Source: Pseudomonas capeferrum (lineage in GTDB: Bacteria; Pseudomonadota; Gammaproteobacteria; Pseudomonadales; Pseudomonadaceae). From it: a stretch of DNA of 64,000 bases. Position numbers and translations under genes: made by a program. The notes beneath the pieces are model-generated. The model had not been told where the DNA came from. It saw only the letters and a list, made by a program, of their open reading frames with translations, and searched no databases. This document shows, in pieces, positions 28,031 to 37,630 of this stretch. The stretch lies in NCBI RefSeq assembly GCF_013523055.1, contig NZ_JAAMQM010000011.1, positions 124,001 through 188,000 on the forward strand, read 5' to 3'. How positions within the stretch are numbered: the stretch's first letter is position 1; each line of letters opens with the position of its first letter.

Positions 28031-31000
28031 ATGGCGACTACCACCCTTGGGGTCAAACTCGACGACCCGACCCGCGAACGACTCAAAGTAGCTGCGCAGT
28101 CCGTTGACCGCACGCCGCATTGGTTGATCAAGCAGGCAATCTTCAATTACCTGGAGAAGCTCGAGGGTGGCGCTACTCTGACCGAAATAAACGGTCAGGC
28201 CGCCACGACGGCGGAAGATATCGGCGAAGTACCCGCTGATCATACTCACCAGTGCTTCCTCGAGTTCGCCGAGAGCATCCTGCCGCAGTCCGTCCTGCGT
28301 TCGGCCATCACCGCCGCCTACCGCCGCCCGGAAGCCGAGATGGTACCGATGCTGCTGGAGCAAGCGCGTCTGCCCGCCCCTCAGGCGGAGGCCACCAACA
28401 AGCTGGCCGCGCGTATCGCCGACAAGCTGCGCAATCAGAAAAGCGCCAGCGGTCGCGCCGGGATCGTCCAGGGCCTGCTGCAGGAGTTCTCCCTGTCCTC
28501 GCAGGAAGGCGTGGCACTGATGTGCCTGGCCGAAGCCCTGTTGCGTATTCCCGACAAAGGCACCCGTGACGCCCTGATCCGCGACAAGATCAGCACCGGC
28601 AACTGGCACCCGCACCTGGGCAACAGCCCGTCGCTGTTCGTCAACGCCGCGACCTGGGGCCTGCTGCTGACCGGCAAGCTGGTCTCGACCCACAACGAAT
28701 CCGGCCTGACTTCCTCGCTCAGCCGCATCATCGGCAAGAGCGGCGAGCCGATGATCCGCAAGGGCGTCGACATGGCCATGCGCCTGATGGGCGAACAGTT
28801 CGTCACCGGCGAGACCATTGCCGAGGCCCTGGCCAACGCCAGCCGTTTCGAGTCCAAGGGCTTCCGCTACTCCTACGACATGCTTGGCGAAGCCGCGTTG
28901 ACCGAGCACGACGCGCAGAAGTACCTGGCGTCCTACGAGCAGGCGATCCACTCCATCGGCAAAGCCTCCCATGGCCGTGGCATCTATGAAGGCCCGGGCA
29001 TCTCCATCAAGCTGTCGGCGCTGCATCCGCGCTACAGCCGCGCGCAGTACGAGCGTGTGATGGAAGAGCTCTATCCGCGCCTGCTGTCGCTGACCCTGAT
29101 GGCCAAGCAGTACGACATCGGCCTGAACATCGACGCCGAGGAGGCCGACCGCCTGGAGCTGTCGCTGGACCTGCTCGAGCGCCTGTGCTTCGAGCCGCAA
29201 CTGGCCGGCTGGAACGGCATCGGTTTCGTCATCCAGGCCTACCAGAAGCGCTGCCCGTACGTGATCGACTACGTCATCGACCTGGCGCGCCGCAGCCGTC
29301 ATCGCCTGATGATCCGCCTGGTCAAGGGCGCGTACTGGGATAGCGAGATCAAGCGCGCCCAGCTCGAGGGTCTCGAAGGCTATCCGGTCTACACCCGCAA
29401 GGTGTACACCGACGTGTCGTACATCGCCTGCGCGCGCAAGCTGCTCGCGGCGCCGGAAGCCATCTATCCGCAGTTCGCCACGCACAACGCCCATACCCTC
29501 TCGGCCATCTATCACATCGCCGGCCAGAACTACTACCCGGGCCAGTACGAGTTCCAGTGCCTGCACGGCATGGGCGAGCCGCTGTACGAGCAGGTCGTCG
29601 GCAAGATCGCCGATGGCAAGCTGAACCGTCCTTGCCGCGTCTATGCGCCGGTCGGCACCCATGAAACGCTGCTGGCCTACCTGGTCCGCCGCCTGCTGGA
29701 AAACGGCGCCAACACCTCGTTCGTCAACCGTGTCGCCGACCATAGCCTACCGATCCAGGAGCTGGTCGCCGATCCGGTCGTCAGCATCGAGCAAATGGCT
29801 ACCCAGGAAGGCAGCACCGGCCTGACCCACCCGCGCATCCCGATGCCGCGTGACCTGTACGGCGCCGAGCGGACCAACTCGGCCGGTATCGACATGGCCA
29901 ACGAACACCGCCTGGCGTCGCTGTCCTGCGCCTTGCTGGCCAGCGCGCACACCGACTGGAAGGCCGCTCCCCTGCTAGGTTGCGCCGCCAGCGAAGAAGC
30001 ACCGATCGCGGTCATCAACCCGTCCGATCACCGCGACAAGGTCGGCCAGGTCCAGGAAGCGACCGTGGGCGATGTCGACAACGCCATCCAGTGCGCCATC
30101 AATGCGGCGCCGATCTGGCAGGCCACGCCGCCAACCGAACGCGCCGCGATTCTCGAGCGCACCGCCGACCTGATGGAAGCCGAGATCCAACCGCTCATGG
30201 GCCTGCTGGTCCGCGAAGCCGGCAAGACCTATCTCAATGCCATCGCCGAAGTCCGCGAGGCCGTCGACTTCCTGCGTTACTACGCGGTGCAGGCGCGCAA
30301 CGACCTCAGCAATGACACTCACCGCCCGCTGGGCCCGGTCGTGTGCATCAGCCCGTGGAACTTCCCACTGGCGATCTTCACTGGTCAGGTTGCTGCCGCG
30401 CTGGCCGCCGGCAACCCGGTCCTGGCCAAGCCCGCCGAGCAGACTCCGCTGATCGCCGCCCAGGCCGTGCGCCTGCTGCTCGAGGCAGGCATCCCCGAAG
30501 GTGTCCTGCAGATGCTGCCGGGTCGTGGCGAAACTGTCGGCGCCCGCCTGGTCGGTGACGATCGCGTCAAGGGCGTGATGTTCACCGGCTCCACCGAAGT
30601 GGCGCGCCTCCTGCAACGCAACATTGCCGGCCGCCTGGACAGTCAGGGCCGCCCGATCCCGCTGATCGCCGAAACCGGCGGCCAGAACGCCATGATCGTC
30701 GACTCCTCGGCGCTCACCGAACAGGTTGTGATCGACGTAGTGTCCTCGGCCTTCGACAGTGCCGGCCAGCGCTGCTCCGCCTTGCGCGTGCTCTGCCTGC
30801 AGGAGGATTCCGCCGACCGCGTCATCGAGATGCTCAAGGGTGCCATGGCGCAGAATCGCCTGGGCAACCCGGAGCGCCTGTCCGTGGACATCGGCCCGGT
30901 GATCGACGCCGAGGCCAAGGCCGGTATCGAGAAGCACATCCAGGGCATGCGCGAAAAAGGTCGCTCGGTGTACCAGGTGGCCATCGCCGATGCCGAGGAA

Positions 31001-31984
31001 TGCAAGCGCGGCACCTTCGTCATGCCGACCCTGATCGAACTGGAAAGCTTCGACGAACTCAAGCGCGAGATCTTCGGCCCGGTGCTGCACGTGGTGCGCT
31101 ATAACCGCCGCAACCTCGACCAGTTGATCGAACAGATCAATGCGTCCGGCTACGGCTTGACCCTGGGCGTGCATACCCGTATCGACGAGACGATCGCCAA
31201 GGTCGTGGACAACGTCAATGCAGGCAACGTCTATGTCAACCGCAACGTCGTTGGCGCCGTGGTCGGCGTGCAGCCGTTCGGTGGCGAAGGCCTGTCCGGT
31301 ACCGGCCCCAAGGCTGGCGGCCCGCTGTACCTGTATCGCCTGCTGTCGACCCGTCCGGCCGATGCCATCGAGCAGCACTTCCAGCGCACCGACGGCGACA
31401 CCAAGGTCGACACCGCCCTGCGCGATCAGCTGCTCAAGCCACTCCAGGCCCTCAAGACCTGGGCAGGCAACAACCAGCAGACCGAGCTGGCGGCGCTGTG
31501 CGAACAGTACGCCCGGCAATCCCAGAGCGGCGTGAGCCGCCTGCTGCCAGGCCCGACCGGCGAGCGCAACAGCTACACCATCCTGCCGCGCGAGCACGTG
31601 CTGTGCCTGGCCGAGAGCGAATCGGACCTGCTGATCCAACTGGCCGCGGTTCTGGCGGTAGGCAGCTCGGCGGTATTCCAGGACGGCGAGCCGGGCAAGT
31701 CCCTGCGCGCTCGCCTGCCGAAGGAGCTGCAAGCCAGGATCAAGCTGGTCGCCGACTGGCACAAGGACGAGGTGGTCTTCGAAGCCGTCCTGCACCACGG
31801 CGACTCCGACCAACTGCGTGACGTCTGCGGGCAGGTGGCCAAGCGTGCCGGTGCCATCGTCGGTGTCCACGGTCTGTCATCCGGTGATACCCAGATCGCC
31901 CTCGAGCGCCTGGTGATCGAGCGCGCATTGAGCGTCAACACCGCCGCCGCGGGTGGTAACGCGAGCTTGATGACCATCGGCTGA
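28031..31984 (+). CDS. putA: Trifunctional proline utilization protein PutA (repressor, proline dehydrogenase, P5C dehydrogenase)
   Basis: The 1317-residue protein oxidises proline to glutamate and represses the put genes. Residues 1-47 form a ribbon-helix-helix domain (TTTLGVKLDD with Lys9, then RTPHWLIKQAIFNYLEKLE). The FAD-dependent proline dehydrogenase barrel (about 260-570) includes RLVKGAYWDSEIKRAQLEG. The NAD-dependent aldehyde dehydrogenase domain (about 640-1130) has Glu881 in AETGGQN and catalytic Cys915 in SAGQRCSAL. A further C-terminal region matches the type B PutA architecture. GAGGA precedes the ATG. In this family, proline and membrane association relieve repression; that part is established knowledge, not visible here. 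Confidence 0.98.
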   Translation: MATTTLGVKLDDPTRERLKVAAQSVDRTPHWLIKQAIFNYLEKLEGGATLTEINGQAATTAEDIGEVPADHTHQCFLEFAESILPQSVLRSAITAAYRRPEAEMVPMLLEQARLPAPQAEATNKLAARIADKLRNQKSASGRAGIVQGLLQEFSLSSQEGVALMCLAEALLRIPDKGTRDALIRDKISTGNWHPHLGNSPSLFVNAATWGLLLTGKLVSTHNESGLTSSLSRIIGKSGEPMIRKGVDMAMRLMGEQFVTGETIAEALANASRFESKGFRYSYDMLGEAALTEHDAQKYLASYEQAIHSIGKASHGRGIYEGPGISIKLSALHPRYSRAQYERVMEELYPRLLSLTLMAKQYDIGLNIDAEEADRLELSLDLLERLCFEPQLAGWNGIGFVIQAYQKRCPYVIDYVIDLARRSRHRLMIRLVKGAYWDSEIKRAQLEGLEGYPVYTRKVYTDVSYIACARKLLAAPEAIYPQFATHNAHTLSAIYHIAGQNYYPGQYEFQCLHGMGEPLYEQVVGKIADGKLNRPCRVYAPVGTHETLLAYLVRRLLENGANTSFVNRVADHSLPIQELVADPVVSIEQMATQEGSTGLTHPRIPMPRDLYGAERTNSAGIDMANEHRLASLSCALLASAHTDWKAAPLLGCAASEEAPIAVINPSDHRDKVGQVQEATVGDVDNAIQCAINAAPIWQATPPTERAAILERTADLMEAEIQPLMGLLVREAGKTYLNAIAEVREAVDFLRYYAVQARNDLSNDTHRPLGPVVCISPWNFPLAIFTGQVAAALAAGNPVLAKPAEQTPLIAAQAVRLLLEAGIPEGVLQMLPGRGETVGARLVGDDRVKGVMFTGSTEVARLLQRNIAGRLDSQGRPIPLIAETGGQNAMIVDSSALTEQVVIDVVSSAFDSAGQRCSALRVLCLQEDSADRVIEMLKGAMAQNRLGNPERLSVDIGPVIDAEAKAGIEKHIQGMREKGRSVYQVAIADAEECKRGTFVMPTLIELESFDELKREIFGPVLHVVRYNRRNLDQLIEQINASGYGLTLGVHTRIDETIAKVVDNVNAGNVYVNRNVVGAVVGVQPFGGEGLSGTGPKAGGPLYLYRLLSTRPADAIEQHFQRTDGDTKVDTALRDQLLKPLQALKTWAGNNQQTELAALCEQYARQSQSGVSRLLPGPTGERNSYTILPREHVLCLAESESDLLIQLAAVLAVGSSAVFQDGEPGKSLRARLPKELQARIKLVADWHKDEVVFEAVLHHGDSDQLRDVCGQVAKRAGAIVGVHGLSSGDTQIALERLVIERALSVNTAAAGGNASLMTIG

Positions 31985-31997
31985 CAGCCGTGACTGG

Positions 31998-32035
31998 CCC
32001 CCTGCGAACGCTGTGGCAACGCGGCTTCGCGGGGG
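31998..32035 (+). terminator. Hairpin downstream of putA
   Basis: CCCCCTGCGAA (31998-32008) pairs with TTCGCGGGGG (32026-32035) with one bulge, 14 bases after the putA stop. There is no U-tract. The rest of the 299-bp gap up to 32283 shows no credible gene; it presumably holds the promoter of the next gene. Confidence 0.4.
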
Positions 32036-32283
32036 TACCGGTCAATCTTCGCGTGATACGTCCTGCGCCACGCTTGCTGCAAAGGCGCCTGGCGCGACTT
32101 CCCGCCTGTTTTTCGCGATCCTGGCCCATTGACCCTACGACCTGCCGTTCCCCTCGAACATGTAGCTCCTCCTGGGCCATTGCGTTGTCGCGCTCGGTCG
32201 CCCGAGTGCCCGGCGCCTGCCTATCGACAACAGCGAAACCTCGCTAACATGGCCTCGGGAATCATCACAGCAAGGACTGTCCA

Positions 32284-33342
32284 ATGCAGCACATTGTTTC
32301 CCGGATCGAGGCGGTTGCGGCATCCCGTGGCTATACCCTGGACGCACACCAGCGTGCCTGCGTTCTGCGGCTTGGCCAGCTGGCGGAGGATGTCCTGCAC
32401 AGACCCCTGATTCGACTTCGCAAGCCCAGGGGGCTTTATGTCTGGGGACCGGTGGGTAGAGGCAAGAGCTTCTTGCTGGACACTTTCTTCGACGCGTTAC
32501 CGTTTGAAGAAAAGAAGCGCGTTCACTTCCACGAGTTCTTCCGGGAATTGCATCAACGTCTGTTCGAACTGTCCGGTAGCGACCATGGCATGGACGATGC
32601 GCTCGACGAAATGCTCAAGGACTGCAAGCTGCTTTGTTTCGACGAGTTCCACTTGCACGACATCGGCGATGCCATGTTGATCAGCCGAGTGTTCAAAGCC
32701 ATCTTCGCTCGCGACTGCCTGCTGTTGACCACGTCGAACTATGCCCCCGAAGGCTTGTTGCCCAACCCGCTTTACCATGAACGGTTCCTGCCTGCGATCC
32801 GCCTGATCGAAGCGCACATGGATATCGTATCGATCGCCGGCGATATCGATTACCGCAGCCTGGCCAATGAAGGCTCCGATACCTTCGGACGGGGCGCGTT
32901 CATCTCTCCCGGCTCCTCGTCGCAGCGCGAGCGACTGGGTCTTCCGACTCCGGGCACCGAGAGAACGGTACTGCAGGTAAACCATCGCCCGCTGCACGCC
33001 ATCACGGTATCGGACACGTGCCTGCATCTGAGCTTCAGCGACATCTGCGAGGCGCCCACGGCAACGATGGACTACCTGGCGCTGGTCAAACGGTACCCCT
33101 GCTGGATCATCGAAGACGTCCCCCGTATATCCAAGGCTTCAGCGGCCGCTCAGCAACGGTTTCTCAACCTGGTGGATGTGCTTTACGACAAACGCTGCAC
33201 GGTATTCATGATCAGCGCGCTGCCTCTGATCGAGGCGATCGACCATTGTGACATCGCCGACATCGTCAGGACCCGCAGCCGCCTCTCGCAGATGAGGCAG
33301 TTGGACAAGGAGGCAACAGAGGAAGCGGCAGCATGCCAATAA
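32284..33342 (+). CDS. ZapE/AFG1-family ATPase
   Basis: The 352-residue protein is an AFG1-type P-loop ATPase related to ZapE, which acts at the division septum. GLYVWGPVGRGKSFLLDTFF is the Walker A region, KLLCFDEFHLHDIGDAMLI the Walker B, and LLTTSNYAPEGLLPNPLYHERF a family signature. AAGGA precedes the ATG by eight bases. The codon use looks less GC-biased than the flanking genes. It lacks the usual zapE neighbours, so it may be a second paralogue in the genome; if so, the role may differ from that of ZapE. Confidence 0.88.
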   Translation: MQHIVSRIEAVAASRGYTLDAHQRACVLRLGQLAEDVLHRPLIRLRKPRGLYVWGPVGRGKSFLLDTFFDALPFEEKKRVHFHEFFRELHQRLFELSGSDHGMDDALDEMLKDCKLLCFDEFHLHDIGDAMLISRVFKAIFARDCLLLTTSNYAPEGLLPNPLYHERFLPAIRLIEAHMDIVSIAGDIDYRSLANEGSDTFGRGAFISPGSSSQRERLGLPTPGTERTVLQVNHRPLHAITVSDTCLHLSFSDICEAPTATMDYLALVKRYPCWIIEDVPRISKASAAAQQRFLNLVDVLYDKRCTVFMISALPLIEAIDHCDIADIVRTRSRLSQMRQLDKEATEEAAACQ

Positions 33343-33434
33343 ATTAATTGGTCGTATTGCCCGGTATAACGAATCGTTTGAATCTTTCCCACATTGGCAG
33401 GAACGCCAGACAATAACAAAAATGGACTTCGATA

Positions 33435-34187
33435 ATGAGTGATGCCTTCGCTATTGGCCTGCCCGGCTATGTCGTGATGTTCGCAACCTTGTTGTGCGCC
33501 TACGTGATCTTCGGCATTGCCGGATTCGGTACCGCATTGGTCGCCAGTCCCATCCTGGCGCTCTATATCCCCATCGCCAAGATAGTCCCCCTGCTCGCAC
33601 TGATGGATCTCTGCGCAGCGGTGGTCAATGTCAGCCGCGACGGACGCAAGGCCGATTGGACGGAGCTCGGGCGCCTGGTTCCGCTCATGGTCATCGGCAG
33701 CCTGATCGGCGCCGCCATCCTCATCAAGACCAAGCCCGATATCCTGCTCCTGGCACTGGGCCTATTCGTGGTGGGATATTCCATCTACTCGCTCAGCGGC
33801 CTCAAGCCGGACCGCTCCTTCTCCCCCGCATCGGCAATCCCGTTCGGCTCGGTCGGTGGAGTCTTCAGCGCCCTGTTCGGCAGCGGTGGCTTCATCTATG
33901 CCATCTACCTCAGCGGTCGACTCAAGGACAAGAACGCGATGCGGATCACGCAGACGACGTTGATCGGCCTGAGTACCTTGACCCGCGTGGTGCTGTTCGC
34001 GATCGCCGGGGTCTACCTGGACACTAGCCTGCTCTGGCTCGCCCTGTTCCTGGCGCCAGGCATGTTGATCGGCATCACGCTAGGCCGTCGCCTCACGCTC
34101 AACATGTCCAGGGAACAGTTCCTGAAGCTGATCAATATCGTCGTGCTCGCCTCGGGCGTGATGCTGATCATTCGCTATTTCGCCTGA
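33435..34187 (+). CDS. TauE/SafE-type membrane permease
   Basis: The 250-residue protein has about eight hydrophobic segments and the duplicated half signatures of the TauE/SafE family: FGIAGFGTALVASPIL in the first half and FGSVGGVFSALFGSGGFIYAIYL in the second. Members export sulfite, sulfoacetate or other small organic anions. Nothing beside it names a substrate. It follows the ZapE-type gene by 92 bp. Confidence 0.85.
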   Translation: MSDAFAIGLPGYVVMFATLLCAYVIFGIAGFGTALVASPILALYIPIAKIVPLLALMDLCAAVVNVSRDGRKADWTELGRLVPLMVIGSLIGAAILIKTKPDILLLALGLFVVGYSIYSLSGLKPDRSFSPASAIPFGSVGGVFSALFGSGGFIYAIYLSGRLKDKNAMRITQTTLIGLSTLTRVVLFAIAGVYLDTSLLWLALFLAPGMLIGITLGRRLTLNMSREQFLKLINIVVLASGVMLIIRYFA

Positions 34188-34354
34188 ACTGCGCCGGCCA
34201 ACTACTTGTTCCAAGCGGGCCTATCCAATATCGGCACGCTTGTACGAAGCATCCGCAAAGCCTGTGGTATCTATAACCATCACTCGCATTGATTGCCCTG
34301 TCCACGTACCAACCTGCTGCATAGACTCTCCTGATCCCTACCAGGAATGTCGCC

Positions 34355-36157
34355 ATGTCCGAGTCTCTGCTCTGCAACCGCAATCTCGCCTTCGAGCTCT
34401 ATGAAGTCCTGGACGCCGAGGCGCTGACCCGGCGCGCGCGTTTTGCCGAACATGACCGGGCAACCTTCGATGCTGCGCTGGACACCGCTCGCGAGATTGC
34501 CGAGCGTTATTTCGCGCCGCATAACCGCAAGGCCGACGAACAGGAGCCGCGCTTTGTCGAGGGGCGCGCGCAGCTGATCGCCGAGGTCGGGCCGGCGGTA
34601 CAGGCTTTTCTCGATGCCGGTTTTCTGAATGCCAACCGCGACTTCGAGGTGGGCGGGATGCAGCTGCCGACGCTGGTGTCGCAAGCCTGCTTCGCGCATT
34701 TCCAGGCAGCCAACGCCGCGACCACCGCTTACCCTTTCCTGACCATGGGGGCCGCCAATCTGATCGAGGCCTTCGGCAGCGAAGAGCAGAAACGGCTCTT
34801 CCTGCAGCCGATGATCGACGGCCGTTGCTTCGGCACCATGGCCTTGACCGAGCCTCACGCAGGCTCGTCGCTCGCCGATATCCATACCCGCGCCCAGCCG
34901 GCAGACGATGGCCACTATCGTCTGCGGGGCGCCAAGATCTTCATTTCCGCGGGCGACCATGAGCTGTCGGAGAATATCGTCCATCTGGTACTGGCCAAGC
35001 TGCCGGACGCACCGCCCGGCGTCAAAGGCATCTCCTTGTTCATCGTGCCCAAGTTCCTGATCAATGCCGATGGCAGCCTGGGACCGCGCAACGATGTGCA
35101 ATTGGCAGGGCTGTTCCACAAGATGGGCTGGCGTGGCACGACTTCGACAGCGCTCGATTTCGGTGCCAACGGCGCGTGCATCGGCTACCTGGTGGGACAA
35201 CCGCATCAGGGGCTGGCCTACATGTTCCAGATGATGAACGAGGCGCGCATCGGCGTTGGCATGGGCGCGGTAATGCTGGGCTACGCCGGCTACCTGCACT
35301 CGCTGGACTACGCTCGCCAGCGCCAGCAGGGGCGTCTGGCGGACAACCGCGATCCGCTCGCCAACGCCACGCCGATCATTGCCCACACTGACGTCAAGCG
35401 CATGCTGCTGGCGCAGAAAGCCTATGTGGAAGGCGGATTCGACCTGGGCCTGTATGCCGCGCGGTTGTTCGATGACAGCAGGACCGCCGATACACCGATG
35501 GAGCGACAGCAGGCCCAGGAACTGCTCGACCTGCTCACTCCGGTGGTGAAGTCATGGCCCTCCGAGTTCTGCCTGAAAGCCAACGACCTTGCCATTCAAG
35601 TCCTCGGTGGTCATGGCTATACCCGCGACCATCCTGTCGAGCAGTACTACCGTGACAACCGGCTGAACCCGATCCACGAGGGCACCCATGGCATCCAGTC
35701 CCTCGACCTGCTCGGCCGCAAGCTGGCCCAGAACGATGGAGCCGGGCTCAAGCACCTGATGCGCCTGATGGTCACCACCTGTGAACGCGCTGGCGGCTAT
35801 CCAGGGCTCGATGGCCTGCGCCAGCCCCTGCAGCGGCTGTTGGCCGACCTGCAGGACGTCACCCTGAGCCTGCTTGGCGATCTGCGCGAAGGCAAGAGTG
35901 TCCGCGCGCTGGCCAACTCTGCCTTGTACCTAAAGGCATTCGGCCATGGCGTGGTCGGCTGGCGCTGGCTCGAGCAGGCGATCCATGCCGAACGAGGCCT
36001 GGTCCTGGGAAACGAGGCCGATCGATCCTTCTATCTCGGCAAGTTGCAGGCCGCGCGCTATTTCCTGACCTGGGAGGTGCCGGGCTGCCATAATGAGCTG
36101 GCATTGCTCGCGGCCCGTGACGACACCTGCCTAGGCATGCGCGACGCGTGGTTCTGA
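34355..36157 (+). CDS. Acyl-CoA dehydrogenase family flavoprotein
   Basis: The 600-residue protein has the acyl-CoA dehydrogenase layout with a C-terminal extension: GTMALTEPHAGSSLADI and KIFISAGDHE (FAD and substrate contacts) in the middle domain, then QVLGGHGYTRDHPVEQYYRDNR in the C-terminal helical domain, where the catalytic Glu is usually found (HEGTHGIQSLDL follows). It should introduce a double bond into an acyl-CoA thioester. CAGGA lies upstream of the ATG. The TldD-type gene begins 30 bp downstream, so the three genes may be one transcript. Confidence 0.92.
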   Translation: MSESLLCNRNLAFELYEVLDAEALTRRARFAEHDRATFDAALDTAREIAERYFAPHNRKADEQEPRFVEGRAQLIAEVGPAVQAFLDAGFLNANRDFEVGGMQLPTLVSQACFAHFQAANAATTAYPFLTMGAANLIEAFGSEEQKRLFLQPMIDGRCFGTMALTEPHAGSSLADIHTRAQPADDGHYRLRGAKIFISAGDHELSENIVHLVLAKLPDAPPGVKGISLFIVPKFLINADGSLGPRNDVQLAGLFHKMGWRGTTSTALDFGANGACIGYLVGQPHQGLAYMFQMMNEARIGVGMGAVMLGYAGYLHSLDYARQRQQGRLADNRDPLANATPIIAHTDVKRMLLAQKAYVEGGFDLGLYAARLFDDSRTADTPMERQQAQELLDLLTPVVKSWPSEFCLKANDLAIQVLGGHGYTRDHPVEQYYRDNRLNPIHEGTHGIQSLDLLGRKLAQNDGAGLKHLMRLMVTTCERAGGYPGLDGLRQPLQRLLADLQDVTLSLLGDLREGKSVRALANSALYLKAFGHGVVGWRWLEQAIHAERGLVLGNEADRSFYLGKLQAARYFLTWEVPGCHNELALLAARDDTCLGMRDAWF

Positions 36158-36187
36158 GGGAACCACCGCCCACACGGAGGTTCCTGC

Positions 36188-37630
36188 ATGTTCGATTCAA
36201 GCGCCCTGCTGCGTCAGCGCTTTGCCGCGCTGCGCAGCCAGGCCGAGTTCTTTTCCCTGCGCCATGTGAGGCAATCCTTCCAGTCTCTGTCGGTGCGCCG
36301 CAACGTGGCCGAACCACCTTCGTTCAGCGAAGACCAAGGCGCCATGCTGACGGTGCGCGTGAAGGGTGTCGAAGCCTACGCGGCCACCGCCGATCTTTCC
36401 CAGACCGGCCTGCAGCGGGCCTTGGAGCAAGCTGAGGGGCTTGCCCGGGAAATTGCCGCGCATGCGCTGCTCGACCTCGGCGACCAGCCGGTGGCCAGCG
36501 GACGTCACGATCACTTGTCTCCAAACCTCGATCGCCCCTTGCCCAGCCTCGGCGAATGGCTGGACCTGCTCGCTCGCGAATCGGCCAGCGTGCCCAAGGA
36601 TCCGCGCTTGGTGGACTGGCAGGCGAGCCTGGGGATCGGTCACGTCGAGCAGATTTTCCTGAGTTCTGCCGGCGCCGAGCTGCGTCATGCCCAGCGCTTC
36701 CTGTTTCCTGGCGTCAGCGTGACCGCCAGTGATGGGCATGACAGCCAGAGCCGTAGTCTGGGTCGGGAAAACTTTGGCCAGCAAGGCGGCCTGGAAGTCA
36801 TCGAACGCTGTGGGCTGGTGGGCGCGAGCGCCTCTGTCGCCGACCAGGCCTTGCAACTGCTGCTGGCCCCGAATACACCGAGCGGCGCGCGCGACCTGCT
36901 ACTGATGCCTGACCAGATGATGCTGCAGATCCATGAATCCATCGGCCACCCGCTGGAGATGGACCGAATCCTGGGCGACGAACGCAACTATGCCGGCACC
37001 AGCTTCGTCAAGGCCAGCGACTTCGGCCGGTTGCAGTACGGTTCGGCGAAGCTCAACGTAACCTTCGATCCCAGCATTGACGAAGAACTGGCCAGCTACA
37101 GCCACGACGATGACGGCACGTCCGCCAGCAAACAATTCCTGATCCGCGACGGACTGCTGCTGCGCCCGCTCGGCGGTGCCTTGTCGCAGCACCGCTCGGG
37201 CCTGCAGGGCGTGGCCAACAGCCGGGCGTGCAGCTGGAACCGCGCGCCGATCGACCGCATGGCCAACCTCAATATCGAGCCGGGCGACCGGTCGCTGGAG
37301 CAACTGATCGCGGGCATCGAGCATGGGATATTGATGCGCACCAATCGCTCCTGGTCCATCGACGACGCGCGCAACAAGTTCCAGTTCGGCTGCGAATGGG
37401 GCCAGCTTATCGAGCAAGGCGAGCTCAAGGGCGTGGTCAAGAACCCCAATTACCGAGGTGTTTCCGCGCAATTCTGGCGCAACCTCAGCGCGGTCGGCGA
37501 TCGCAGCACCTTGCAGGTATTGGGTACGCCCAACTGCGGCAAGGGCGAACCCAACCAGGTGGTCCGCGTGGGCCACGCTTCGCCGGCCTGTGTGTTCAGC
37601 CAGATCGACGTATTCGGAGGGGACGCCTGA
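36188..37630 (+). CDS. TldD-type metallopeptidase subunit
   Basis: The 480-residue protein has HESIGHPLE, the HExxxH zinc site of the catalytic TldD subunit of TldD/TldE proteases. QSRSLGRENFGQQG and the C-terminal PNYRGVSAQFWRN are further family matches. The gene overlaps the next, TldE-type gene by one base (TGATG). These heterodimers degrade unfolded peptides or remove leader peptides in some RiPP pathways. Pseudomonads usually also carry the housekeeping tldD/pmbA pair elsewhere, so this may be a second, specialised set. No leader-peptide gene was recognised nearby. Confidence 0.88.
   Translation: MFDSSALLRQRFAALRSQAEFFSLRHVRQSFQSLSVRRNVAEPPSFSEDQGAMLTVRVKGVEAYAATADLSQTGLQRALEQAEGLAREIAAHALLDLGDQPVASGRHDHLSPNLDRPLPSLGEWLDLLARESASVPKDPRLVDWQASLGIGHVEQIFLSSAGAELRHAQRFLFPGVSVTASDGHDSQSRSLGRENFGQQGGLEVIERCGLVGASASVADQALQLLLAPNTPSGARDLLLMPDQMMLQIHESIGHPLEMDRILGDERNYAGTSFVKASDFGRLQYGSAKLNVTFDPSIDEELASYSHDDDGTSASKQFLIRDGLLLRPLGGALSQHRSGLQGVANSRACSWNRAPIDRMANLNIEPGDRSLEQLIAGIEHGILMRTNRSWSIDDARNKFQFGCEWGQLIEQGELKGVVKNPNYRGVSAQFWRNLSAVGDRSTLQVLGTPNCGKGEPNQVVRVGHASPACVFSQIDVFGGDA

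Noticed and set aside
27788..31870. Two long minus-strand frames opposite putA
   Set aside because: Both are shadows of putA, whose three domains are clear. The first also crosses the put control region.
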